30,558 nt of DNA. It comes from UBA11524 sp964464815 (GTDB lineage: Bacteria; Bacillota; Clostridia; Christensenellales; Aristaeellaceae). Positions 6,684 to 14,807 of this stretch are shown in pieces. The position numbers and the translations under genes are program-made. The DNA is taken from the NCBI GenBank assembly GCA_964464815.1, contig CAYXHF010000032.1:1-30558 (forward strand), given 5' to 3'. Numbering within the stretch: the stretch's first letter is position 1; the number at the start of each line of letters is the position of its first letter. The notes below the pieces were generated by a model. The model saw only the letters and a list, made by a program, of their open reading frames with translations. It did not search any database and had not been told where the DNA came from.

Positions 6684-8315
6684 TCAGACCTTTTCGTTTT
6701 CCTGCACCATCGTGTTGGCCTTACCAAAGGTGTCCTCCAGGGATGCGATGTAGGCCGCATCATCTGCATTGGCGGCAGCCGCCGCTTGCTGTGCATTCAC
6801 CGCCTCGAAGGTAGAAGGCACGCCTGCCGCCTGTGTCAGCGCGGAGGCAATCACCTTGCGTTTCTCCTCGCGGTTCATCAGTCCCACGTACATGTCGCCG
6901 CCTTCCGGACACTGCCAGCGGTAGTTCGTGCCCTCGCAACCGGCGTATTTGCCTACGGACAGCATGGCATACGTGCCCGGGTCGGAGCGCTTGAGCATAT
7001 CCATGGCATCCTTCCACGCCGCCGCATCCGTCTTGCCCGTTGGCGTCAGCACCGCCGGTGCGGCAGGCTTTTCCGGCGCAACAGGCTTGTTGTCGGCAGG
7101 CTTGGCGGCCTTCTTGGCCGGTGCAGCCGCCTGCACAAATGCGCCGTTTTGGAGCTTCTCCTGCAAAGCCGCCAGCTGCTTTTCCAATTCGCTGATGCGG
7201 TCATTGAGCGCCGCCGTGTCCGTCTCCCCTGTACGCAGGCAGCTTTTGAGCGCCGCGTTTTCCAGCACAATACGCGGAGAGGACGCCCAGCGCAAATCGG
7301 TTTCCACGCGCATGAACAGTTCCAGCATGCTCATTAGTCGCGTGGTCGTGAAATGCTCCGCCTGTCCGGTGTATTCCTGCGCATCCTCCTGCGTCAAATC
7401 CAGCAGTAGCGCCAGGTCGTCCGGGCTGCACTTGGCAATCAGGAGCGAACGCAGATGCTGGCTGACGTCCTTGGCGAACACCATCGGCTCGCGTCCGGTG
7501 CGCATCAGCTCGTCAATCATGCGCATGACCGTGGATGCATCCTCGCGTTCCAGCGCCTCGGCGAAGCGGAACAGGAAGCTGCGGTCGCTCGTGCCCAGGA
7601 CGCTACGAACCAGCTCCTCCGTCACCTGCTGCGAATAGCCCAGGCACATATCCAGAATGGACAGCGCGTCGCGCATGCCACCTTCTGCCGCACGGGCAAT
7701 CAGATGCAGGGCGTTATCGCTTGCCTCGGCACCCGCACCATCGGCCGCCTCGCGCAGTCGCCCTGCAATCTGCCGTGCCGGAATGCGCCCGAAGTCGAAG
7801 CGCTGGCAGCGGCTGAGAATCGTCGCCGGAAGCTTCTGCGGCTCGGTGGTGGCCAAAATGAACACCACATATGCCGGCGGCTCCTCCAGCGTTTTGAGCA
7901 GCGCATTAAAGGCCGAGGTGGACAGCATATGCACCTCGTCGATGATATAGACCTTGAATTTCCCCTGCTGCGGCGGATACTTGACCGTCTCGCGCAGGTC
8001 GCGGATTTCCTCCACGCCGTTGTTGGAGGCGGCGTCGATTTCCATCACGTCCATGGACTCCTCCGCCATCAGGCGGCGGCAGGATTCGCACTCGCCACAC
8101 GGATCACCATTGACCGGATGCTCACAGTTAATCGCCCGCGCCAGAATCTTGGAGGTAGATGTCTTGCCCGTTCCGCGGCTACCGCAGAACAGATACGCAT
8201 GCGCCACACGGCCCGTCATCACCTGATTGCGCAGGGTCGATATCACCGCCTCCTGTGCGACCATGCTGGAGAAGTCCTTCGGTCGCCACTGGCGGTATAA
8301 TGCCTGATATGCCAT
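6684..8315 (-). CDS. dnaX: DNA polymerase III subunit gamma/tau
   Basis: Clamp-loader ATPase of the replicative polymerase. The 543-residue protein begins MAYQALYRQWRP. It shows Walker A GSRGTGKT (about 45-52), a four-cysteine zinc module (Cys64, 73, 76, 79), Walker B VYIIDEVHM (about 122-130) and the sensor region LSRCQRFDF. An Ala/Lys/Pro-rich linker leads to a C-terminal tau-type domain. The ATG at 8315 follows GGAGGAGAAGG. The gene lies 16 nt after the DUF2500-like gene and probably shares its promoter. A strong terminator follows, so the common downstream partners ybaB and recR are not in this transcript. Confidence 0.96.
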   Translation of the reverse strand: MAYQALYRQWRPKDFSSMVAQEAVISTLRNQVMTGRVAHAYLFCGSRGTGKTSTSKILARAINCEHPVNGDPCGECESCRRLMAEESMDVMEIDAASNNGVEEIRDLRETVKYPPQQGKFKVYIIDEVHMLSTSAFNALLKTLEEPPAYVVFILATTEPQKLPATILSRCQRFDFGRIPARQIAGRLREAADGAGAEASDNALHLIARAAEGGMRDALSILDMCLGYSQQVTEELVRSVLGTSDRSFLFRFAEALEREDASTVMRMIDELMRTGREPMVFAKDVSQHLRSLLIAKCSPDDLALLLDLTQEDAQEYTGQAEHFTTTRLMSMLELFMRVETDLRWASSPRIVLENAALKSCLRTGETDTAALNDRISELEKQLAALQEKLQNGAFVQAAAPAKKAAKPADNKPVAPEKPAAPAVLTPTGKTDAAAWKDAMDMLKRSDPGTYAMLSVGKYAGCEGTNYRWQCPEGGDMYVGLMNREEKRKVIASALTQAAGVPSTFEAVNAQQAAAAANADDAAYIASLEDTFGKANTMVQENEKV

Positions 8316-8331
8316 AATCGCCTTCTCCTCC

Positions 8332-8676
8332 TCAGACAACGCGCTTGAAAACAAAATAGGCGCTGCCTCGCATCACGAGGATGCCCTCATCGCCCTCTGC
8401 GGTCAGACCATAGTCTTCGCCCGGCACTTCCAATTCAATGCGCACGCCGTCCACGCGCTGGAAGGTCATATAGTACAGTGTCTCCACGCCCTCCGCGCCC
8501 TGACGGACTTCGGTGCGCTTGCCCTTGACCACTGCCTCCCGGCTGTCAATCGTTTCCTTGGCTTCACCCTCGATGTGAACCATGCTTGTAATTTTCGCCA
8601 CGACCACCAGCAGCACCAGGGCCAGCACCGCCGAGCCTACCACTTGCAGCGCAATGCGCAATCCTTCTGCACCCAC
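8332..8676 (-). CDS. DUF2500-like small membrane protein
   Basis: Function unknown. One N-terminal transmembrane helix (LQVVGSAVLALVLLVVVAKI) is followed by a soluble domain with VVKGKRTEV, LYYMTFQ, LEVPGEDYGLTAEGDEGIL and a final FKRV. This pattern matches DUF2500 proteins as I know them. A near-consensus promoter (-10 at 8714-8719) puts the transcript start near 8707, which makes in-frame starts farther upstream unlikely. I chose the GTG at 8676 because AAGGAG lies before it; the ATG at 8697 is the alternative but would have a leader of only about 10 nt and no ribosome site. It is first in an operon with dnaX. Confidence 0.75.
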   Translation of the reverse strand: MGAEGLRIALQVVGSAVLALVLLVVVAKITSMVHIEGEAKETIDSREAVVKGKRTEVRQGAEGVETLYYMTFQRVDGVRIELEVPGEDYGLTAEGDEGILVMRGSAYFVFKRVV

Positions 8677-8713
8677 GCGCTCTTCACTCCTTACCATATC
8701 ACAATTTCGCTTC

Positions 8714-8742
8714 ATTATACCATATCCCGCGAAATCCGACAA
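8714..8742 (-). promoter_or_regulatory. Sigma-A promoter of the DUF2500-dnaX operon
   Basis: On the minus strand, TTGTCG (8737-8742) and a perfect TATAAT (8714-8719) are separated by 17 bp. Confidence 0.82.
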
Positions 8743-8857
8743 GTATCAAACGCATGCGTTTTTGCCAGCGTCCTGCGCTAGCGTTTGCCACATCGTCCCC
8801 TTTCCCTGCCCCTGTAAATTTCTTTCCATTTTTCCGAAAAAAATTTTCAAAAACCTA

Positions 8858-8886
8858 TTGCATTTTTCCTGGAAGTGTGCTATACT
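8858..8886 (+). promoter_or_regulatory. Sigma-A promoter of tRNA-Ala
   Basis: TTGCAT (8858-8863), 17-bp spacer, TATACT (8881-8886). The predicted start is about 40 nt before the mature tRNA. Confidence 0.8.
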
Positions 8887-8932
8887 TGTTGACGTGCTCA
8901 GGTTTTCCGCCTGACACAAAATGAATAAATTT

Positions 8933-9005
8933 GGGGCATTAGCACAGTTGGTAGCGCGCTACATTCGCATTGTAGAGGTCACCGGTTCGAATCCGGTATG
9001 CTCCA
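8933..9005 (+). tRNA. tRNA-Ala(CGC)
   Basis: A 73-nt cloverleaf. The acceptor stem is GGGGCAT/ATGCTCC (one G-U pair), the anticodon loop TTCGCAT gives anticodon CGC (reads GCG, alanine), and the T arm is ACCGG-TTCGAAT-CCGGT. The 3' CCA is not encoded, since the discriminator A is followed by CTCC. The D stem GCAC/GCGC holds one A-C mismatch. It is a single tRNA unit with its own promoter and terminator. Confidence 0.95.
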
Positions 9006-9009
9006 CTCC

Positions 9010-9039
9010 GACCTTCCAGTTTCTGGAAGGTCTTTTTTT
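9010..9039 (+). terminator. Rho-independent terminator of tRNA-Ala
   Basis: Perfect 10-bp stem GACCTTCCAG/CTGGAAGGTC with a 3-nt loop, followed by seven T residues. Confidence 0.95.
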
Positions 9040-9087
9040 GTATAACGAAAGCCTTTGCTTCGAGCGGGGGTTTTCGTTATACAAAAA
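9035..9087. repeat. Long inverted repeat between two convergent terminators
   Basis: A 16-bp perfect inverted repeat (9035-9050 and 9072-9087). In plus-strand RNA the pairing continues through G-U and G-C pairs and a GCT/AGC stem to a TCG loop, giving about 25 bp in all. The left end is the U-tract of the tRNA terminator, and the right end is the U-tract of the opposing terminator. Confidence 0.85.
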
Positions 9088-9111
9088 GGGGCACCCTTCG
9101 CAGGATGCCCC
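9083..9111 (-). terminator. Rho-independent terminator of the FN3/SH3b gene
   Basis: The minus-strand RNA pairs GGGGCATCC with GGGTGCCCC (one G-U pair) around a 6-nt loop, followed by five U residues. It lies about 20 nt after the stop codon at 9131. Confidence 0.88.
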
Positions 9112-9130
9112 CCCTTTGGTTCGTTATGGA

Positions 9131-11905
9131 TTAGTTCAGGGTGATGTACTGCGCCATCATCCAACCGGTCGTTCCCTTGTAGGTGATCTTGTACCAGCTG
9201 CCGGACTTCTCCAGCACCGTCACCGTCTCACCCTTGTCAACGCGCAGGATGACACCGTAGTTCGTGCCAGCGCCCTTGCGCAGGGCAACACGAACGCCAT
9301 TCACCACGCCATTGCCGGAGGAAGCACCAGCCTGCGTGACCGTGATGGTCGGCGCAGTCACTTCAATCTTGTTGCCGTTTGCCTCGTAGACAACGACACG
9401 CAGGACGTAGGAGCCGGCCAGCGTGGGCGTGTAGTTGAAGGCCAGGTTGTTCAGGCCAACCTCGGTCGCAATCACAGCACCGTCGCGGAACAGGGTGTAG
9501 TCGCGACGAATGACCGTGCTGGTACCCTTGTAGGCAGCCGTCCAGGTCAGGTTCTGGCCGGTCACACCAGCGGTCACGCTGGGCACAACCGTCACAGGCG
9601 TGTAGCTGTTGACAATCGTTGCGCCGGAACGCAGGGTCGTCGTCTGGCCGTCAGCCGCCGTAATCGTCACTTCCAGCAGGTAGGTGCCAGCAGAGGTCGG
9701 CTGATAGTTGACGGAAATCTGGCCCGCCTTGGATTCGGTGCGGGTGCTGTTGACAATCACGGTGCTGCCCTTGTAGACCTTGAAGTTCACCGTGTAGCCC
9801 GGACGGCCACCGGAGAAGTTGATGTCCCAAGACAGCGTCTCGTAGTTGTTCATCGTGCTGGCGCTGGGGTTGATGCTGCCGATGGTCAGGGGCGCATAGC
9901 CAACCGTGATGTTGTAGACAATCAGCAGATCCGGATAGCGCTGGGAGGTGATGAGCAGGGTGGCATAGCCATTGTTCACACCGGTCAGCACGTTGTCCTT
10001 GATGGAGATGGACTTGTTGGTGTTGGCCACTTCCATGGTCATCACGTCGCCCGCCTCGGTGTAGATGCCGTGGTCGATTTCAAACGCCTGACCCACGCGG
10101 ATGGTCTTGTTGACCGTCTTGGTCACGGGTGCGGGCGCAACGAAATTCAGCTCGTCATAGGTCGCGGGCGCGGCGTAAATCGCAGCGGACGCACCCAGAG
10201 AGTCGCGCACCTCCACCTGCATGGCGTACTTCTGATTGTTAATCAGGCTCATGTGGTTGTCCGTCAGCGTCATGGTGAAGGTGTTCGTCAGAACGCTTTC
10301 GCCCTCCGGCAGGGACAGATAGCCATCAGAGAAGTCCTGCAGGACGATGGTGCCGCCGCCATTGAGGCTGACGAGGCTGTACTTGAAGGTGTACGCGCCG
10401 CTGCCGCCGCTGACCTTCACGTTCCAGGCAATCACGTCGCCCACATACGCGCCGGAGACATCCTTACCAGCCGTCAGGTTGGTCGCGCTCAGGCCATCCA
10501 GCGCCAGCGTGCCAGATTCCGGCTGAGACATGACATTGGACCACGGGCCGTAGCAAATCGTGCCATTGCTGAACACGCGCACCGGACGAACCTTGTAATA
10601 GTAGGTCACGCCAGGCGTCAGGTCCTTGGCATAGTAGGTCGTTCCGGTCGTTTCGCCAATCTTGGTGTACAGGCCATCCATGGTGGTGGAGCTGTACACA
10701 TAGTACATGTTCGCGCCAGCCACAGTGCTGTCCCAGTCAATGCGCTGTTCCTGCTTGCCGCTGTTCTGCACCGCGCACAGGTTCACAGAGGACATGGCCG
10801 TGAACACAACGCGCTCGCTGGACAGGGAGAAGCAGTTGTAGCTGCCCACGGGACGCGTGGAGTAGATGAAGTAGTAGTACACCTCGCCCAGCTTGATGCT
10901 CGCATCCACAAAGGAGGTCACAGCGCCAGTCTTGGCCAGCAGGCTGTAGGCGCCACTCGTGCCTTCCTTACGGTAGATGATGTAGCCGGTCGCACCGGAG
11001 GAAGCCGGCCAGGACAGCAGGGCGCTGTTGCCGCTCTGCACGATGGACAGCGTGGGGCGATCCATCGGCGTGCCGCAGCCGACGTTGGAATACTCAGAGT
11101 AGAACTTTTCACCGGAGGAGAAGGTGCGCACCGCACGAACGCGGAAGTAGTAGCCCGTCGCCTTCTTCAGCTCGGTGATGTTGCACAGCGTGCCGGTCAG
11201 GTCAGTACGCGCCGTGGTGAAGCCGGTCGTGGCGTTGGTGGACATCTGCACCTCGTAGGTGGTCGCGCCATTCACGCTGCCCCAGCTCAGTCGGATGGTT
11301 TCCGCACCCAGGCCACGGGGATCTTCCAGCTTCGGCTTGCTCAGGGTGATGTAAGGCAGGGTGTCGGATTCCGGGCTGTACACGCACTTGGGCATGTCGC
11401 CGTCATAGGACACGTTCACTGCACGAACGCGGTAGTACACCACCTGGCCCGGCACAAGGGTCGTATCCTCATAGTACAGGCGGTTGTTCGGCACGGACGC
11501 CAAGAGGGTGTACTTGTCTTCGCCACCCAGCTTGCGGTACACGTCGTACTGCGTCGCAAACGCCACGGAACCCCAGCCAATGCGCACGGTCGTTTCGTTC
11601 AGGGTCGTACCGACAAGGTCGGTCGGCTTGAGCAAAACAAGCTCACGATAGGGATCAGGGCCATTGACGTCGCCAGCGGGAATGTTGGTGATTTCATCCG
11701 CATCCGGCAGGATGATTTCATCTTCATTCACGGGAGCCTGCGTCGGCTCAGCGGGCGTCTGCACATCATCAGAGGCTTCTTCGCCAAGCAGCGTGTCCGC
11801 CACTTCGTTCAGCACGTCGCTCTGCGCATCGTCCAGCGTTTCGCCGAAGGCTGTGCAAGTCAGCAGCATGCAAAGGACCAGGACAAGAGAAACCAGTCGC
11901 TTCAT
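9131..11905 (-). CDS. Secreted multidomain protein: FN3 repeats, Ig-like domains, SH3b
   Basis: Extracellular or wall-associated protein of 924 residues; specific role unknown. It has a signal peptide (MKRLVSLVLVLCMLLTCTAFG, 1-21) and an acidic low-complexity segment (about 22-90). Four fibronectin type III domains follow (about 93-186, 187-281, 282-370, 371-462), seen from repeats such as IGWGSV and YYYKVRPV. Ig-like beta-sandwich modules occupy about 465-860. A C-terminal SH3b domain (about 865-924) starts RVALRKGAGTNYG and ends GWMMAQYITLN. The ATG at 11905 is chosen because it starts the signal peptide and follows AAAGGAG; the open frame extends 62 codons upstream without a signal sequence. 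It lies 166 nt downstream of the ABC ATPase gene and may be read from that operon. SH3b suggests wall binding. Confidence 0.88.
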   Translation of the reverse strand: MKRLVSLVLVLCMLLTCTAFGETLDDAQSDVLNEVADTLLGEEASDDVQTPAEPTQAPVNEDEIILPDADEITNIPAGDVNGPDPYRELVLLKPTDLVGTTLNETTVRIGWGSVAFATQYDVYRKLGGEDKYTLLASVPNNRLYYEDTTLVPGQVVYYRVRAVNVSYDGDMPKCVYSPESDTLPYITLSKPKLEDPRGLGAETIRLSWGSVNGATTYEVQMSTNATTGFTTARTDLTGTLCNITELKKATGYYFRVRAVRTFSSGEKFYSEYSNVGCGTPMDRPTLSIVQSGNSALLSWPASSGATGYIIYRKEGTSGAYSLLAKTGAVTSFVDASIKLGEVYYYFIYSTRPVGSYNCFSLSSERVVFTAMSSVNLCAVQNSGKQEQRIDWDSTVAGANMYYVYSSTTMDGLYTKIGETTGTTYYAKDLTPGVTYYYKVRPVRVFSNGTICYGPWSNVMSQPESGTLALDGLSATNLTAGKDVSGAYVGDVIAWNVKVSGGSGAYTFKYSLVSLNGGGTIVLQDFSDGYLSLPEGESVLTNTFTMTLTDNHMSLINNQKYAMQVEVRDSLGASAAIYAAPATYDELNFVAPAPVTKTVNKTIRVGQAFEIDHGIYTEAGDVMTMEVANTNKSISIKDNVLTGVNNGYATLLITSQRYPDLLIVYNITVGYAPLTIGSINPSASTMNNYETLSWDINFSGGRPGYTVNFKVYKGSTVIVNSTRTESKAGQISVNYQPTSAGTYLLEVTITAADGQTTTLRSGATIVNSYTPVTVVPSVTAGVTGQNLTWTAAYKGTSTVIRRDYTLFRDGAVIATEVGLNNLAFNYTPTLAGSYVLRVVVYEANGNKIEVTAPTITVTQAGASSGNGVVNGVRVALRKGAGTNYGVILRVDKGETVTVLEKSGSWYKITYKGTTGWMMAQYITLN

Positions 11906-12071
11906 GGTCTGCGTCACTCCTTTTGTCTGTTTGAATAGGTATATGCCTTCCAGCAAATAAGACGAAATACCCTGCCAATTTGTTTCCATGTTTGTCAGGA
12001 ACTTTCCTTTCATTCGCCGGGAGTAGCCAAAAAACTTGAAGCAGAGGAAAGTTTGTCTGTTTTTCCGCTTT

Positions 12072-12923
12072 TCAGCGGCTTTCTCCGCCATTTGCAGCGC
12101 GTTTTTGCCAGACGGCGCGCTGCTTTTCCGTCACCTGTGCGGCGTAATGGGCGTATACGGGCTGCAATTGCTCCCGCTGCTGTGCATCCAATGGTGTCCA
12201 TTCCCGTGTGAATTCCACATAGGCGGGCACCATTTTGTCCGCATCGTCATAGGCAATCACGTGTCCGCGATGCAGCCACATGACCTTGTCACAGAAATGG
12301 AGCATCTGCCAAGGGGCATGCGTCACAAAGAAGATGGTCTTCCCCTGTGCGCGGAAGGTGCGCATGCGTTCCAGACATTTCTCCGAAAAGCTTGCGTCCC
12401 CTACACTCAGGGCTTCATCCACAATCAGGATTTCCGGCTCAATATGTGCCGAAATGGCAAATCCCAAGCGGGATCGCATGCCGCTGGAATAGGTGCGCAG
12501 TGGCTGGTCGATATACACCCCAACATCCGCAAAATCAATGATTCGCTGCTCCAGGGGTGCAATCTGACGCTTCTCCATGCCCATCAGCATGCACTTGTAG
12601 TAGATGTTCTCCCTTCCCGTCAGCTGGTCGTTCATGCCAACGCCAGCGGCCAGCATGCTGACCGTGCCGTCCACCTGACAAACGCCCGCATCCGGGTGTG
12701 TGATGCCCGCAATGATACGGGCCAGTGTTGACTTGCCCGAGCCATTCAGGCCCGCCAATCCAACAATTTCTCCCCGATGGAAGTCTTGCGTCACGCCACA
12801 CAGGGCCTGGAAGCGCCCTACCTTTGCCGGAAGACCCAGCAGCGCCTTGAGGCGATCTGTCTCCCCAGCGTAGAGGTCGTATGTCTTCTCTACCCCTTCG
12901 CAGCGGACAATGACATCCGCCAA
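12072..12923 (-). CDS. ABC transporter ATPase for polysaccharide/teichoic acid export (TagH/Wzt type)
   Basis: Powers export of a lipid-linked cell-surface polymer with the permease encoded just upstream. The 283-residue protein shows Walker A GLNGSGKST (about 58-66), the family-specific signature YSSGM (about 145-149), Walker B EILIVDE (about 164-170) and the H-loop FVTH. The YSSGM signature and the ALSVGD after Walker B are typical of the Wzt/TagH class. It lacks the C-terminal glycan-binding domain of long Wzt proteins. No ATG is usable: I chose TTG 12923, 9 nt after AGGGAG; GTG 12929 is the alternative. Starting the frame farther upstream would run deep into the permease gene. Confidence 0.9.
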   Translation of the reverse strand: MADVIVRCEGVEKTYDLYAGETDRLKALLGLPAKVGRFQALCGVTQDFHRGEIVGLAGLNGSGKSTLARIIAGITHPDAGVCQVDGTVSMLAAGVGMNDQLTGRENIYYKCMLMGMEKRQIAPLEQRIIDFADVGVYIDQPLRTYSSGMRSRLGFAISAHIEPEILIVDEALSVGDASFSEKCLERMRTFRAQGKTIFFVTHAPWQMLHFCDKVMWLHRGHVIAYDDADKMVPAYVEFTREWTPLDAQQREQLQPVYAHYAAQVTEKQRAVWQKRAANGGESR

Positions 12924-12949
12924 GCGCACCGTCTCCCTTCCATTGGCGT

Positions 12950-13753
12950 TTATAGCTGGTCGATGAATTGCTTTCTCAGCCGCGCATGCAGCGTGCAGCC
13001 CAAAACAAGCAGCACCGCCGATACCGCCCAGAAATACAAGCCCTGCGCCCAGGCCGTTCCCAAGCCTTCCCGATACAACAGGCACCGCCGATACCCTTCG
13101 ATGATGTACACAAAGGGATTCAGGCGCATCACACGCTGTAGCGCTGGCGACAGGCCGTCAATGGCCCAGACAACGCTGGACACATAGAACAGTAAACGCA
13201 TCACCGGTTGCAGGAATTCGTGAAAATCCCGGAATACCGCCGTCAGGCTGCTTGTCACCAGCGCCGCACCCGTCAGCAACACCAGCGCCGCCACCCAGTA
13301 GTAGCCAAGCGCCAGCCAGTGCCACGATGGTGTCACGCCGCCAAGCAGCAGCGCCACCAGCAGAATCGCCATCGTCCACACATGCTCATAGCATGCGCGA
13401 ACCACGGCCTTCATTGGGATGATGCTCATCGGCAGATGCACATTGCGGATGATAGAGGCTGATTGCTGGATGGACGATGACGCGCCGATAATCGCCGAAT
13501 TCATCGTCAGCCACGGCATCATGCCGCACATCAGCCATAGGCTGTAGGGCGTTCCATCACGCACCTGTGCCTTGAGGCCAACGGAAAAGACAAAGCAGTA
13601 AATCAGGATTTGGAACAGCGGATTCAGCAAGTCCCACAAGCGTCCCAGCAGCATCCCCGATCGCCGCGAACGGTTCTCGTACAGCGCCAGACGGATTGTG
13701 CGCCGAAGATTGCAGACAATCTCCCGCAGGATGGCGACCGTTGCGTGTATCAT
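12950..13753 (-). CDS. ABC-2 type permease for polysaccharide/teichoic acid export (TagG/Wzm type)
   Basis: Membrane channel partner of the ATPase at 12072-12923. The 267-residue protein has about six hydrophobic segments and the family pattern: an N-terminal amphipathic stretch (RRTIRLALYENRSRRSG), LGRLWDLLNPLFQILIYCF, and a C-terminal LNPFVYIIEGYR. The ATG overlaps the stop of the pyruvyl transferase gene (ATGA at 13750-13753), indicating translational coupling. The ATPase start lies about 27 nt after its stop. Confidence 0.92.
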   Translation of the reverse strand: MIHATVAILREIVCNLRRTIRLALYENRSRRSGMLLGRLWDLLNPLFQILIYCFVFSVGLKAQVRDGTPYSLWLMCGMMPWLTMNSAIIGASSSIQQSASIIRNVHLPMSIIPMKAVVRACYEHVWTMAILLVALLLGGVTPSWHWLALGYYWVAALVLLTGAALVTSSLTAVFRDFHEFLQPVMRLLFYVSSVVWAIDGLSPALQRVMRLNPFVYIIEGYRRCLLYREGLGTAWAQGLYFWAVSAVLLVLGCTLHARLRKQFIDQL

Positions 13754-14787
13754 GCCTTCGTCGCCTCCGTAAGGCCATTGACGGCCAGGAAGTCTCGAAA
13801 TGCACGCAGCCGCGACGGATACGCCTTGTTGAAGTCCGTAAAGTCGGCCATGTCGTAGTAGTATTCCAGCGGACGATTCAGCCGGAACTCCTCCATCGGC
13901 ATCGTTGGCAGATGGAAGAAGCGCGTCATCTCGTCCATGCGGCTATCCACCACCATGGTCAGCGCCGGAATGCCGCAGGTAACGGCAATCATGTTGCCAT
14001 GAAAGCGACTGCCCAGGGAAAAGTCAAATTGCTTCACCCATTCCAGCCACTCCTCAACGTGGAAGAAGACATGCATCTGCTTTTCCAGCCACGCATGCAG
14101 ATATGCATACTGTGTCTGGTCGCCCTGACAATTTTCAAGGGTCATCGGGAATGCATTCTGCTCCACAAACGGCATGCTTCTGTTCGCGCAGAAGGTCAGG
14201 AATTGCTTCTCCGCCTCGGAAAAACAGCCGTAGAAGGTGCGAAAGTTCGCACAGGCACGCATTTGCGGCGAAAACGGCTTTTTGCAAATCTGGAACTGGT
14301 CATCCATGCCCACATACAGGCTCGGACAGCCGATAATCCGGAAATTCACAATGCCGTTCTTCTCCAGCACCGCCGCCGTGTACTCCCCGCGTACACCCAG
14401 CACCGCACGCTCCGCCATGGTGCGCAGCAGACGAATGGTATCGGGATGGAGTGCAATATCCAGATTGCGGGCGCTGCTCTGAACGCCCACGCTGATGGGA
14501 ATCAAGGGCTTATCGCCAATGCGCTCCAGCATCGTCCACACGTGCGGGTAGGTTTGACCTGGCACAAGCCAGATTAGCTCCGTGGTGATATAGTGGGTGA
14601 TGTCGCTCTGGTCGCGAAAGCGATCCGCCTTCACATCCCACAGTGGGAACATCACCGGATGAAAGATTTCCTTGAGCGCACGGATGAACACCAGATTGCC
14701 GGTGTTGTTGCCAAGCCAGAAGAACCGCTTGGCGTACTCATGCTTATCAAAGGAAACCTTGTCATTCCAGAAAAGACCGACAGCCAT
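13750..14787 (-). CDS. Polysaccharide pyruvyl transferase family protein
   Basis: Member of the PF04230 family, which includes CsaB-type enzymes that ketalise wall glycans with pyruvate from PEP. The 345-residue protein shows the Rossmann-like motifs seen in the family: PISVGVQ, a VRGEYTAAVLEKNGI segment (132-146), GCPSLY (153-158) and the near-invariant LGSRFHG (258-264) followed by GIPALTMVVDSR. The ATG at 14787 follows GGAAGGAGG. It sits between the GT2-HAD gene (20-nt gap) and the permease (ATGA overlap), so it probably decorates the glycan exported by this operon. Actual donor and acceptor cannot be inferred from sequence. Confidence 0.9.
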   Translation of the reverse strand: MAVGLFWNDKVSFDKHEYAKRFFWLGNNTGNLVFIRALKEIFHPVMFPLWDVKADRFRDQSDITHYITTELIWLVPGQTYPHVWTMLERIGDKPLIPISVGVQSSARNLDIALHPDTIRLLRTMAERAVLGVRGEYTAAVLEKNGIVNFRIIGCPSLYVGMDDQFQICKKPFSPQMRACANFRTFYGCFSEAEKQFLTFCANRSMPFVEQNAFPMTLENCQGDQTQYAYLHAWLEKQMHVFFHVEEWLEWVKQFDFSLGSRFHGNMIAVTCGIPALTMVVDSRMDEMTRFFHLPTMPMEEFRLNRPLEYYYDMADFTDFNKAYPSRLRAFRDFLAVNGLTEATKA

Positions 14788-14807
14788 TCACGTCCTCCTT
14801 CCGGTGC

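Noticed and set aside
8921..11938. 1,005-codon open frame on the plus strand over tRNA-Ala and the FN3 gene
   Set aside because: It passes through the tRNA and two terminators and is the antisense shadow of the FN3/SH3b gene, with the same composition bias.
12072..12092. Terminator at the end of the ABC ATPase gene (CCGCT-GAAA-AGCGG)
   Set aside because: The stem is only 5 bp and is followed by A residues, not U, so the transcript may continue into the FN3 gene.
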